Shown: positions 1-4,746 of the stretch, one piece after another
How the letters are laid out: each line of letters begins with the position of its first letter
Numbering within the stretch: position 1 is the stretch's first letter
Assembly: GCA_900772685.1 (NCBI GenBank)
Contig: CAAGRP010000271.1
Coordinates: 1-5,015, forward strand
Length of the DNA: 5,015 nt
From: Lachnospiraceae bacterium
GTDB taxonomy: Bacteria; Bacillota; Clostridia; Lachnospirales; Lachnospiraceae
Direction of reading: 5' to 3'
The notes under the pieces: generated by a model
Told to the model about the DNA's origin: nothing
Databases searched by the model: none
What the model saw: the letters and a program-made list of their open reading frames with translations, nothing else
Position numbers and translations under genes: made by a program

Positions 1-1
1 A

Positions 2-85
2 GATTTGAACCTGCTGGACTATGACTTCATCTACATGAATGCTCCTGGTATGGATATGGAAGAAACAGACAGGCAGCATTTATAG
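2..85 (+). CDS. Unidentified reading frame, 3' end only (or frameshifted N-terminus of the next gene)
   Basis: This frame is open from the window edge to a TAG at 83-85. It encodes about 27 residues, beginning DLNLLDYDFIYMNAPG and ending MEETDRQHL. I do not recognise it. It could be the C-terminus of an upstream gene. Alternatively it could be the cytoplasmic N-terminus of the HtrA-like protein that follows: it ends in charged residues just where the neighbouring frame begins a hydrophobic membrane segment, and joining the two would need only one -1 shift around bases 70-82. ATGs occur in this frame at 35, 50 and 56, but none has a convincing Shine-Dalgarno sequence, which favours translation arriving from outside the window. 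Confidence 0.3.
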   Translation, partial: DLNLLDYDFIYMNAPGMDMEETDRQHL

Positions 86-126
86 CGGCTTTTGTTTTTA
101 CGATGACTCTTCCCCTTGCAAAAAAT
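73..126 (+). other. Membrane-segment coding stretch extending upstream of the annotated start
   Basis: Read in the frame of the following HtrA-like gene, these bases encode AAFIAAFVFTMTLPLAKN, a hydrophobic stretch typical of a signal anchor, preceded by Arg and Gln. The first ATG of that gene (103) lies inside this segment. Upstream in frame there is no ATG, GTG or TTG before the TGA at 22-24. The hydrophobic pattern therefore suggests that the true N-terminus is longer than the open frame from 103 allows. Confidence 0.5.
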
Positions 127-1236
127 GTTGCGGGGACAGGTGATGGCAGCAGTAAAAAGATAAATATTCCGGAAGACGAGCAGATGGATAGTCAAACCGA
201 ATCTTCGTCTTTACCCGAAAAACAGGATGAATTATCTAATGAAGATGTTCAGGAGGTTCCCGTTGTTGTAGACCCTGCATTTAACATCGAGGATTATAAG
301 AATCTGTATTCCGATATGAACGAAATAACCGAGGAGGCAAAAAGATCTATTGTTAAAGTAACGGGAGTAACATCATCTACTGATTATTTTGATCAGATCC
401 TTGAAAATGAAAAGAGTCTGTCGGGTGTGATAATAGGCTCGAACAATTCATCATACTTTATACTATCTGATTATTCTATTCTTTCGAACGTTGAGAGGAT
501 ACAGGTCGAATTGTTTAACGGCAAAGTCGTTAACGGGATATTTCAGAAATATGATCCGGAAACAAATCTTGCGGTAATTAAAATAAATATTTCGGATATC
601 GATGAAGATACAAAAAAGGAGCTGAAACCGGCATCACTCGGAAACTCTCTTGTTGTAAATCAGGGAGATCCGGTCATAGCAATCGGCAGCAGGAATGAAG
701 CTTCGGATTATATTTCATACGGAATGATAACATCTACGTCAGAAAAATTAAGTGTTTATGATAAGGAATACACTATATTTGACACCAATATTACAAACTC
801 CAAATCCGAAAACGGGATTCTTTTGAACCTTTCGGGAGAGGTAGAGGGTATAATAAAGAAATCCGATGATGCAACAATCAGTGCGTATTCTGTTTCGCAG
901 ATAAAAAACATGATAGAAAAGCTCTCTAACAATGAGGACAGAGCATTTCTTGGTATAAAAGGTTCGGATGTAAGCGCTTCGCTTTCCGAAAAGACCGGCA
1001 TTCCGAGGGGAATACTGGTCGTAGAGGTAAAACCGGATTCACCGGCAATGCTGTCGGGCATAATGGAAAATGACGTGATCATCGGGATAGATGATCAGGA
1101 TATTTTAACAATGCTTGCATTTCAAACGATTATGAGGCAATATAACAGCGGTACTAATTCCAGGGTTCGTGTTATGAGAAAGGGAGCCCAGGGATATACA
1201 GAGGTAGAGTTTAACATTCAATTGGGAGAAATATAA
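103..1236 (+). CDS. HtrA/DegP-like trypsin-fold PDZ protein, probable pseudoprotease
   Basis: HtrA (S1C) proteins are envelope serine proteases or chaperones with a trypsin-like domain and C-terminal PDZ domains. Here a hydrophobic N-terminus is followed by a low-complexity acidic/Ser linker (about residues 12-57), a trypsin-like domain (about 78-252) and one PDZ domain (about 280-377, with GILVVEVKPDSPAMLSGI and VIIGID). Family landmarks are clear: SGVIIG (107-112), DPETNLAVIKI (151-161), ASLGNS (177-182), GDPVIAIG (188-195), ISYGMIT (204-210) and LSGEVEGI (243-250). The catalytic residues are not kept. The usual TNNHV motif reads LSDYSIL, the Asp of TDLAV is Asn155, and the GNSGGP motif is replaced by SKSENGIL (233-240), where at best a Ser survives without its glycine frame. 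It is therefore probably inactive as a protease and may be a binding or scaffold protein facing outside the membrane. The ATG at 103 is the first available start but has no Shine-Dalgarno sequence and lies inside the membrane segment, so the true start is probably upstream. The stop overlaps the next gene by one base (TAATG). Confidence 0.85.
   Translation: MTLPLAKNVAGTGDGSSKKINIPEDEQMDSQTESSSLPEKQDELSNEDVQEVPVVVDPAFNIEDYKNLYSDMNEITEEAKRSIVKVTGVTSSTDYFDQILENEKSLSGVIIGSNNSSYFILSDYSILSNVERIQVELFNGKVVNGIFQKYDPETNLAVIKINISDIDEDTKKELKPASLGNSLVVNQGDPVIAIGSRNEASDYISYGMITSTSEKLSVYDKEYTIFDTNITNSKSENGILLNLSGEVEGIIKKSDDATISAYSVSQIKNMIEKLSNNEDRAFLGIKGSDVSASLSEKTGIPRGILVVEVKPDSPAMLSGIMENDVIIGIDDQDILTMLAFQTIMRQYNSGTNSRVRVMRKGAQGYTEVEFNIQLGEI
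1224..1230 (+). promoter_or_regulatory. Ribosome binding site of the yhaM-type gene
   Basis: GGGAGAA lies 5 bases before the ATG at 1236, inside the last codons of the HtrA-like gene. It fixes the start of the exoribonuclease gene and supports translational coupling through the TAATG overlap. Confidence 0.75.
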
Positions 1237-2189
1237 TGAAGTACATAAAAGACCTTTCTGACGGTGAAAAGATCTCCGGGATCTATTATTGCAAGTCAAG
1301 AGTTTCTGCCGTCACAAAGAACGGCAAGCAGTATGACAACGTTATTTTACAGGACAAGACAGGCGTTATAGATGCCAAGATATGGGATCCTTCTAATCCC
1401 GGTATATCAGAGTTTGCAGCAAATGACTATGTTGACGTTGTCGGAGATATAAGTCTGTTTGCGGGATCTCTTCAGGCTTCTATAAAAAGAGCCAGGATAG
1501 CAGATGAGACGGAATACAATGTATCGGATTACATGCCGTGCAGCAGATATGCTATAGAAGACATGTTTAAGGCATTGAATTCATATATCAATTCAATAGA
1601 AAATCCGTATCTCAAAAAGCTTGTGGATATGTTCTTTAAGGAGGATTCGGAATTTATTGCAAAGCTTAAAAAGTCATCGGCCGCAAAAACCGTACATCAC
1701 GGATTTATAGGAGGTCTTCTTGAGCATACCCTCGGAGTTGTAAGGCTTTGTTCATTTTATTCAAAGGCATATATAATGCTCAATCGCGACCTTATAATCA
1801 CAGCAGCTCTTTTCCATGATATAGGAAAGATAAAAGAGCTTTCGGAATTTCCGCAGAACGATTATACGGACGACGGACAGCTTATCGGTCACATCATCAT
1901 CGGTTATCAGATGGTACATGAGGCAATATCAAAAATAGAAGGATTTCCGCATGTACTTGCGAGCGAGCTTGAGCACTGTATACTGTCGCATCACGGAGAG
2001 CTCGAATACGGTTCACCGAAAAAGCCGGCTCTTGCAGAGGCACTGGCACTCAGTCTTGCCGATCTTACTGATGCACGCATGGAAACGATGAGAGAGCTTT
2101 TGGATAAATCGGCAAACAACGGAGAGTGGCTCGGATACAACAAGCTGCTCGAATCAAATATCAGAAAGACAGAGATGCAGGATGCTTAA
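1236..2189 (+). CDS. yhaM: YhaM-type 3'-5' exoribonuclease (OB-fold plus HD domain)
   Basis: YhaM is a cytoplasmic, metal-dependent 3'-5' exonuclease of Firmicutes that takes part in RNA turnover. The 317 residues match the usual family length of about 315. An N-terminal OB-fold nucleic-acid-binding domain (about residues 8-90) includes YDNVILQDKTGVIDAKIWD, the typical strand pattern of this family. A linker of about 50 residues leads to an HD phosphohydrolase domain with metal ligands visible in order: HH at 154-155 in VHHGFIGGLLEH, His164, the HD pair 194-195 in LFHDIGKIKEL, His219 in GQLIGHII, HH at 252-253 in LSHHGELEYGS, and Asp276 in SLADLTDARM. All expected HD ligands are present, so activity is likely. 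The gene starts on the last base of the HtrA-like gene and overlaps the methyltransferase gene by 8 bases, so the three are probably co-transcribed and translationally coupled. A generic HD-domain protein is the only realistic alternative call. Confidence 0.93.
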   Translation: MKYIKDLSDGEKISGIYYCKSRVSAVTKNGKQYDNVILQDKTGVIDAKIWDPSNPGISEFAANDYVDVVGDISLFAGSLQASIKRARIADETEYNVSDYMPCSRYAIEDMFKALNSYINSIENPYLKKLVDMFFKEDSEFIAKLKKSSAAKTVHHGFIGGLLEHTLGVVRLCSFYSKAYIMLNRDLIITAALFHDIGKIKELSEFPQNDYTDDGQLIGHIIIGYQMVHEAISKIEGFPHVLASELEHCILSHHGELEYGSPKKPALAEALALSLADLTDARMETMRELLDKSANNGEWLGYNKLLESNIRKTEMQDA

Positions 2190-3552
2190 AAAGAACGAAG
2201 TTTACAGAGTTGAAATAACAGATCAGGATAATCTTGGACAGGGAATAGGGAAAGTCGACGGCTTTCCCCTTTTTGTTCGACATGCGGTAAAGGGTGATGT
2301 GGTGGATGCTGCGGTTACAAAGGTCAAAAAGTCCTTTGGATTCGCTCGTATAGCAGAGATCATATCACCGTCTAAGAACAGGAAGGAAGCGGACTGCGAT
2401 ACATATAAAAGGTGCGGAGGCTGCCAGCTTCAGCTTATAAAATATGATGCACAGCTTGAGATCAAACAAAATCAGGTTGCCGAATGTCTGAAGCGTATCG
2501 GTAAATGTAAGGATATAAATATTGAGAAGATACTCCCGTCCGACAATATATACAGATACAGAAACAAAGCCCAGTATCCGATCGGAAAAGATAAGAACGG
2601 AAAAGCCGTATCGGGATTTTTTGCGGAACGGACGCATGACATAATCCCATGCAGCGACTGTCTGCTTACACCCGAAGAATTCAGTGATATCACCGCAGAC
2701 ATCCTTTGCTGGATAGATGATAATAATATTTCGGTTTACGACGAAAATACAGGAAAAGGTCTTATAAGGCATCTTTTTATCAGAAAAGCATTTTCGACGG
2801 GAGATATCGCAATCTGTCTTGTTATAAACGGTAATTCGCTTCCGGATACGGAAGGACTTAAAAAGATGATCGGAAAATATCCTGAGATCTGTTCCTTTAC
2901 TGTTTCTATCAATAAAAACAGAAACAATGTCATAATGGGCAATGAATTGAAAACAATTTACGGCTCTGAATATATAGAGGACAGCATAGGAGATGTGAAA
3001 TATCGTATTTCGCCTCTTTCATTTTATCAGATCAACCCTGCACAGACTAAAAAGCTCTATGATAAAGTGATAGAATTTGCAGAGCTTACCGGAAACGAGA
3101 CAGTGCTTGATCTTTATTGCGGGATAGGTACGATATCTCTTTATATGGCAAGAAAGACCAGGAGCGTTACAGGAATCGAGATCGTTCCGCAGGCAATAGA
3201 AGATGCAAATGTAAATAAGGCGCTTAACAATATCGAAAATGCGGAGTTTTATACAGGAAAGGCTGAAGAGGTCCTGCCGGAGCTTTATGCGAAGGGACTG
3301 AAAAAGGCGGATGTGGTTGTAGTTGATCCGCCGCGAAAGGGCTGCGACGAAACCGCACTCTCAACCATATGCGATATAGAACCGAAGAAGCTGATATATG
3401 TAAGCTGCAATCCGGCAACACTCGCAAGGGATGTCAAATACCTTGAGGAAAACGGATTCAAAGTGGAGAAAGTCCAGCCCGTGGATATGTTCCCGAATAC
3501 GGTGCATGTGGAGACGGTAGTATTGATGTCAAAGGTGAACCCTAATAAGTAA
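2182..3552 (+). CDS. rlmD: 23S rRNA (uracil-C5)-methyltransferase, RlmD/RlmCD (RumA) type with Fe-S cluster
   Basis: This enzyme transfers a methyl group from S-adenosylmethionine to C5 of uridine in 23S rRNA. E. coli RlmD modifies U1939, while the Bacillus homologue RlmCD modifies U747 and U1939, so the exact target here is open. An N-terminal TRAM RNA-binding domain (about residues 4-60) is followed by Cys72, Cys78, Cys81 (C-x5-C-x2-C) and a fourth Cys at 157, the ligands of the [4Fe-4S] cluster of this family. The C-terminal Rossmann methyltransferase domain shows FYQIN (281-285), SAM motif I VLDLYCGIGTISL (308-320), acidic Glu333 in TGIEIV, DPPRKG (382-387), the nucleophile Cys409 in YVSCNPATLARD and the likely general base Glu444 in VHVETVVLM. 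The 456-residue length is normal and the gene looks intact. Its ATG overlaps the end of the yhaM gene by 8 bases, with only weak Shine-Dalgarno character upstream, so re-initiation coupled to yhaM is likely. Confidence 0.95.
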   Translation: MLKKNEVYRVEITDQDNLGQGIGKVDGFPLFVRHAVKGDVVDAAVTKVKKSFGFARIAEIISPSKNRKEADCDTYKRCGGCQLQLIKYDAQLEIKQNQVAECLKRIGKCKDINIEKILPSDNIYRYRNKAQYPIGKDKNGKAVSGFFAERTHDIIPCSDCLLTPEEFSDITADILCWIDDNNISVYDENTGKGLIRHLFIRKAFSTGDIAICLVINGNSLPDTEGLKKMIGKYPEICSFTVSINKNRNNVIMGNELKTIYGSEYIEDSIGDVKYRISPLSFYQINPAQTKKLYDKVIEFAELTGNETVLDLYCGIGTISLYMARKTRSVTGIEIVPQAIEDANVNKALNNIENAEFYTGKAEEVLPELYAKGLKKADVVVVDPPRKGCDETALSTICDIEPKKLIYVSCNPATLARDVKYLEENGFKVEKVQPVDMFPNTVHVETVVLMSKVNPNK

Positions 3553-3568
3553 ATTGAGTGTAGCAGTT

Positions 3569-3630
3569 AAAGGATTTTCTCAGTGACTATCGTTAAAAAG
3601 TGTATGAAGTCTTGTGGAAAGTCCTTTTTT
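3569..3630 (+). terminator. Probable Rho-independent terminator of the three-gene operon
   Basis: Starting 17 bases after the rlmD stop, AAAGGATTTTCT (3569-3580) pairs with GGAAAGTCCTTT (3616-3627) over 12 contiguous positions, including two G-T wobbles. With small bulges the stem continues through CAG/TTG and GACT/AGTC to a loop of about 19 nt (3589-3607). The 3' arm runs into six T residues (3625-3630). The stem is unusually long and AT-rich for a terminator, but its position and T-run fit the end of the operon. Confidence 0.6.
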
Positions 3631-3674
3631 GATGCTTGCAAATAGTCGAATGTGAACTGGTCTACTCGGTAGGG

Positions 3675-3741
3675 TTGACACTAGGAGATGGATAGCAGAG
3701 ATTTGAACCATAGAGGGATTCATTATAAATATTATTATATT
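3675..3741 (+). promoter_or_regulatory. Possible promoter region of the DUF4268 gene
   Basis: A perfect TTGACA occurs at 3675-3680, but at 17-18 bp spacing there is no good -10 box. Further down, TTGAAC (3703-3708) precedes an AT-rich tract with TATAAA (3724-3729) at a short 15-bp spacing, then TATTAT (3733-3738). A promoter somewhere here is plausible because the operon terminator lies upstream, but no -35/-10 pair is convincing. Confidence 0.25.
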
Positions 3742-3744
3742 GAG

Positions 3745-3751
3745 AAGGAGG
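3745..3751 (+). promoter_or_regulatory. Strong Shine-Dalgarno that marks the ancestral start of the DUF4268 gene
   Basis: AAGGAGG lies 11 bases before a GTG at 3763, in the frame of the nuclease-like gene. It places the original start upstream of the TGA at 3778-3780. The TTG at 3799, the first start-type codon after that stop, has only AAAGGA almost touching it, which is too close to serve well. Confidence 0.55.
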
Positions 3752-3762
3752 AAAGATTAAAA

Positions 3763-4455
3763 GTGATTAATTTGAGCTGATTAGAAGAAATAAAGGATTT
3801 GCGTACTGTTTGGTCGCATGAAGTTCTCGATTTTACACCTTGGCTTTCGCAGGATGATAACATATCCTTGTTAGCTGATGCGGTTGGAATGGATATTACT
3901 GTTGATGAAACGGAGTCATCTGTTGGAGATTTTAACGTTGACATTTTTGTGTCTGAAACGGGAACTGATAGAAAAATCATAATTGAAAATCAGTTGGAAG
4001 ATACCAATCATGACCATCTTGGAAAATTGATTACATATGCATCTGGAAAGTCTGCGGATGTTGTGATTTGGGTTGTAAAGCATGCACGTGAGGAGCATAA
4101 AGCGGTTATTGAATGGTTGAATAATCATACTGATGATAATGTCGGATTCTTTTTATGTGAAATCAAGCTATATAGAATTGGAAGTTCTGAGCCAGCAGTC
4201 AAGTTCGAAGTAGTAGAGAGACCTAATGATTGGACGAAAGAAGATTTGTATAACTCTCTTCTCGACAACAAAGAGGACATCGAGCCGGTATCCGGATTAT
4301 CGTTTGATTGGAGAGAGTTGCCAGACAGAAAAGCAAGTAGGATAGTACTTGAGAAATCAGTTCAATTTGCAAACAAGAGTCAATGGGAATCTCAGTTTGA
4401 ATGGCTTGCTGATGTGATGGTCAAGATGAAGGCGGCATTCTGTAAGTACATTTAA
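3763..4455 (+). pseudogene. DUF4268 / PD-(D/E)XK nuclease-like gene, nonsense codon and internal deletion
   Basis: The long open part runs from TTG 3799 to TAA 4453-4455 (218 codons; residue numbers below count from 3799). It begins RTVWSHEVLDFTPWL and contains SVGDFNVDIF (41-50) and RKIIIENQLE (58-67), then DHLGKLITYASG. These are the core of the PD-(D/E)XK-like domain found in DUF4268 proteins, with Asp48 and Glu63 as likely metal ligands and Gln65 where classical enzymes have Lys. Such proteins are putative nucleases with no well-established role that I know of. Two lesions are visible. In frame upstream, GTG 3763 reads MINLS, then TGA (3778-3780), then LEEIKDL leading straight into the conserved N-terminus. 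From memory of the family, full proteins are about 300 residues or more, with a long segment between RPNDWTKE (141-148) and the C-terminal part. Here that segment is absent, and the reading passes directly to DLYNSLLDNKEDIE and the normal end (QFEWLADVMVKMKAAFCKYI). A shortened protein from TTG 3799 remains possible. Confidence 0.7.
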
Positions 4456-4466
4456 TGATTTGATGT

Positions 4467-4495
4467 TTGACAAGCAAATAGGGGAATACTGTCAA
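4467..4495 (+). repeat. Short inverted repeat TTGACA / TGTCAA
   Basis: TTGACA (4467-4472) is mirrored perfectly by TGTCAA (4490-4495) across 17 bases, just after the DUF4268 stop. No T-run follows, so it is not a standard terminator. TTGACA could also be a -35 box, but no good -10 lies at 16-18 bp. It may be chance. Confidence 0.25.
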
Positions 4496-4499
4496 TAAA

Positions 4500-4517
4500 T
4501 GCTGCGACAATGCAGCA
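4500..4517 (+). repeat. Perfect 6-bp hairpin TGCTGC-N6-GCAGCA
   Basis: TGCTGC (4500-4505) and GCAGCA (4512-4517) form a GC-containing stem with a 6-nt loop. It is not followed by T residues on the + strand. On the minus strand it is followed by a short T-rich stretch. It could be a weak transcript-end structure for the DUF4268 gene or a protein-binding dyad upstream of the dehydrogenase promoter. Confidence 0.35.
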
Positions 4518-4553
4518 CTTATCGTAAAAAAAGTCAAAAATTTTACAAAACTC

Positions 4554-4576
4554 CTTGTTGAATTCTTGTCAACAAG
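4554..4576 (+). promoter_or_regulatory. Operator-like dyad CTTGTTGA-N7-TCAACAAG over the promoter
   Basis: CTTGTTGA (4554-4561) and TCAACAAG (4569-4576) are perfect inverted repeats separated by 7 bases. They cover the -35 box and the whole spacer, ending one base before TATAAT. Such placement suggests a repressor site. The half-sites resemble those of the redox repressor Rex (in Clostridia roughly TTGTTAA-N4-TTAACAA), which is known to control fermentative dehydrogenase genes, but the spacing here is 3 bases wider than that consensus, so the regulator is not settled. Confidence 0.5.
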
Positions 4577-4583
4577 ATATAAT
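4555..4583 (+). promoter_or_regulatory. Promoter of the dehydrogenase gene (TTGTTG-17-TATAAT)
   Basis: A perfect TATAAT (4578-4583) is preceded at exactly 17 bp by TTGTTG (4555-4560), a weak -35 match. A/T-rich sequence upstream (about 4525-4550) could help polymerase binding. Transcription would start near 4590, giving a leader of about 155 nt before the ATG at 4747. A weak -35 with a consensus -10 fits a regulated promoter. Confidence 0.6.
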
Positions 4584-4618
4584 AAGCCGAAATGGAATCG
4601 AGCTGATACTTATCTTAG

Positions 4619-4641
4619 CGGAGGGAGAAGTGTGAACTCCG
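4619..4641 (+). other. Hairpin masking a strong Shine-Dalgarno in the leader
   Basis: CGGAG (4619-4623) pairs with CTCCG (4637-4641), with a possible extra G-T closing pair (4618/4642). The 5' arm contains part of GGAGGGAG (4620-4627), the best ribosome binding sequence in the leader. The 3' arm covers early codons of the leader ORF. Folding would hide the site from ribosomes. Confidence 0.45.
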
Positions 4642-4679
4642 TAATTTTTATGAACAAATCCAAAGAAGCTAAACGATAA
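4632..4679 (+). CDS. Possible 15-codon leader peptide
   Basis: A GTG at 4632 opens a frame encoding MNSVIFMNKSKEAKR before TAA at 4677-4679. GGAGGG (4620-4625) lies 6 bases upstream, an excellent Shine-Dalgarno, much stronger than that of the dehydrogenase gene. An internal ATG (4650) in the same frame has no close ribosome binding site. A ribosome translating to the stop would cover the 5' arm of the downstream terminator and could prevent it forming. No run of a single regulatory amino acid is present, though Lys is frequent. Short ORFs with such sites can arise by chance. Confidence 0.35.
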   Translation: MNSVIFMNKSKEAKR

Positions 4680-4703
4680 AAAGCTTGGATTTTATTTTTT
4701 TTT
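4656..4703 (+). terminator. Intrinsic terminator inside the dehydrogenase leader
   Basis: AAATCC (4656-4661) pairs with GGATTT (4687-4692), and AAGCT (4666-4670) pairs with AGCTT (4682-4686), leaving a 4-nt bulge and an 11-nt loop. An alternative pairing is AAATCCAA with TTGGATTT (4685-4692). The stem is followed at once by TAT and a run that includes nine T residues (4695-4703). It lies downstream of the promoter and 43 bases before the ATG, so it is better placed for attenuation of the dehydrogenase gene than for ending the DUF4268 gene 200 bases upstream. Confidence 0.65.
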
Positions 4704-4746
4704 ATCAACATTGTTAAAAAAAGACAAACAAAAAGAAAGAGACACT

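Larger units (their letters stand above)
4590..4746 (+). promoter_or_regulatory. Structured 5' leader of the dehydrogenase gene, candidate attenuator or riboswitch
   Basis: Between the promoter and the gene lie, in order: TTATCTTAGC (4610-4619); a hairpin CGGAG/CTCCG (4619-4641); a short leader ORF (4632-4679); an intrinsic terminator (4656-4703); and an A-rich stretch with a weak ribosome binding site (GAAAGAGA, 4735-4742). TTATC/TTAGC can pair with GCTAA (4668-4672) and GATAA (4675-4679), which occupy the terminator's 5' arm and loop. The leader can therefore form either the terminator or an alternative fold. I do not recognise it as a known riboswitch class. Confidence 0.5.

Noticed and set aside
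1..11. The 11-mer AGATTTGAACC occurs at 1-11 and again at 3699-3709.
   Set aside because: An 11-base match between two places is expected by chance in a window of this size, and the flanks do not match.
756..1082. A 108-codon open frame on the minus strand inside the HtrA-like gene.
   Set aside because: It lies opposite a clearly conserved coding region, has no ribosome binding site or recognisable motif, and looks like a shadow frame. The other minus-strand frames over yhaM, rlmD and the DUF4268 gene were rejected for the same reason.
3690..3715. On the minus strand, GGTTCAAATCT resembles a tRNA T-arm.
   Set aside because: The flanking bases do not form the T-stem, and no acceptor stem, anticodon arm or D-arm can be found around it.
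3553..3798. An insertion sequence, CRISPR array or attachment site around the DUF4268 gene.
   Set aside because: No transposase frame, terminal inverted repeats, target-site duplication or spaced direct repeats are visible.
4467..4492. TTGACA (4467-4472) with TACTGT (4487-4492) as a second dehydrogenase promoter.
   Set aside because: The spacing is only 14 bp and the -10 match is weak. The TATAAT at 4578 is far better.
4675..4706. GATAAAAA / TTTTTATC inverted repeat as a separate hairpin.
   Set aside because: It is pure A/T apart from one pair and shares bases with the stronger terminator stem. It probably only reflects the terminator's T-tract facing an A-run.
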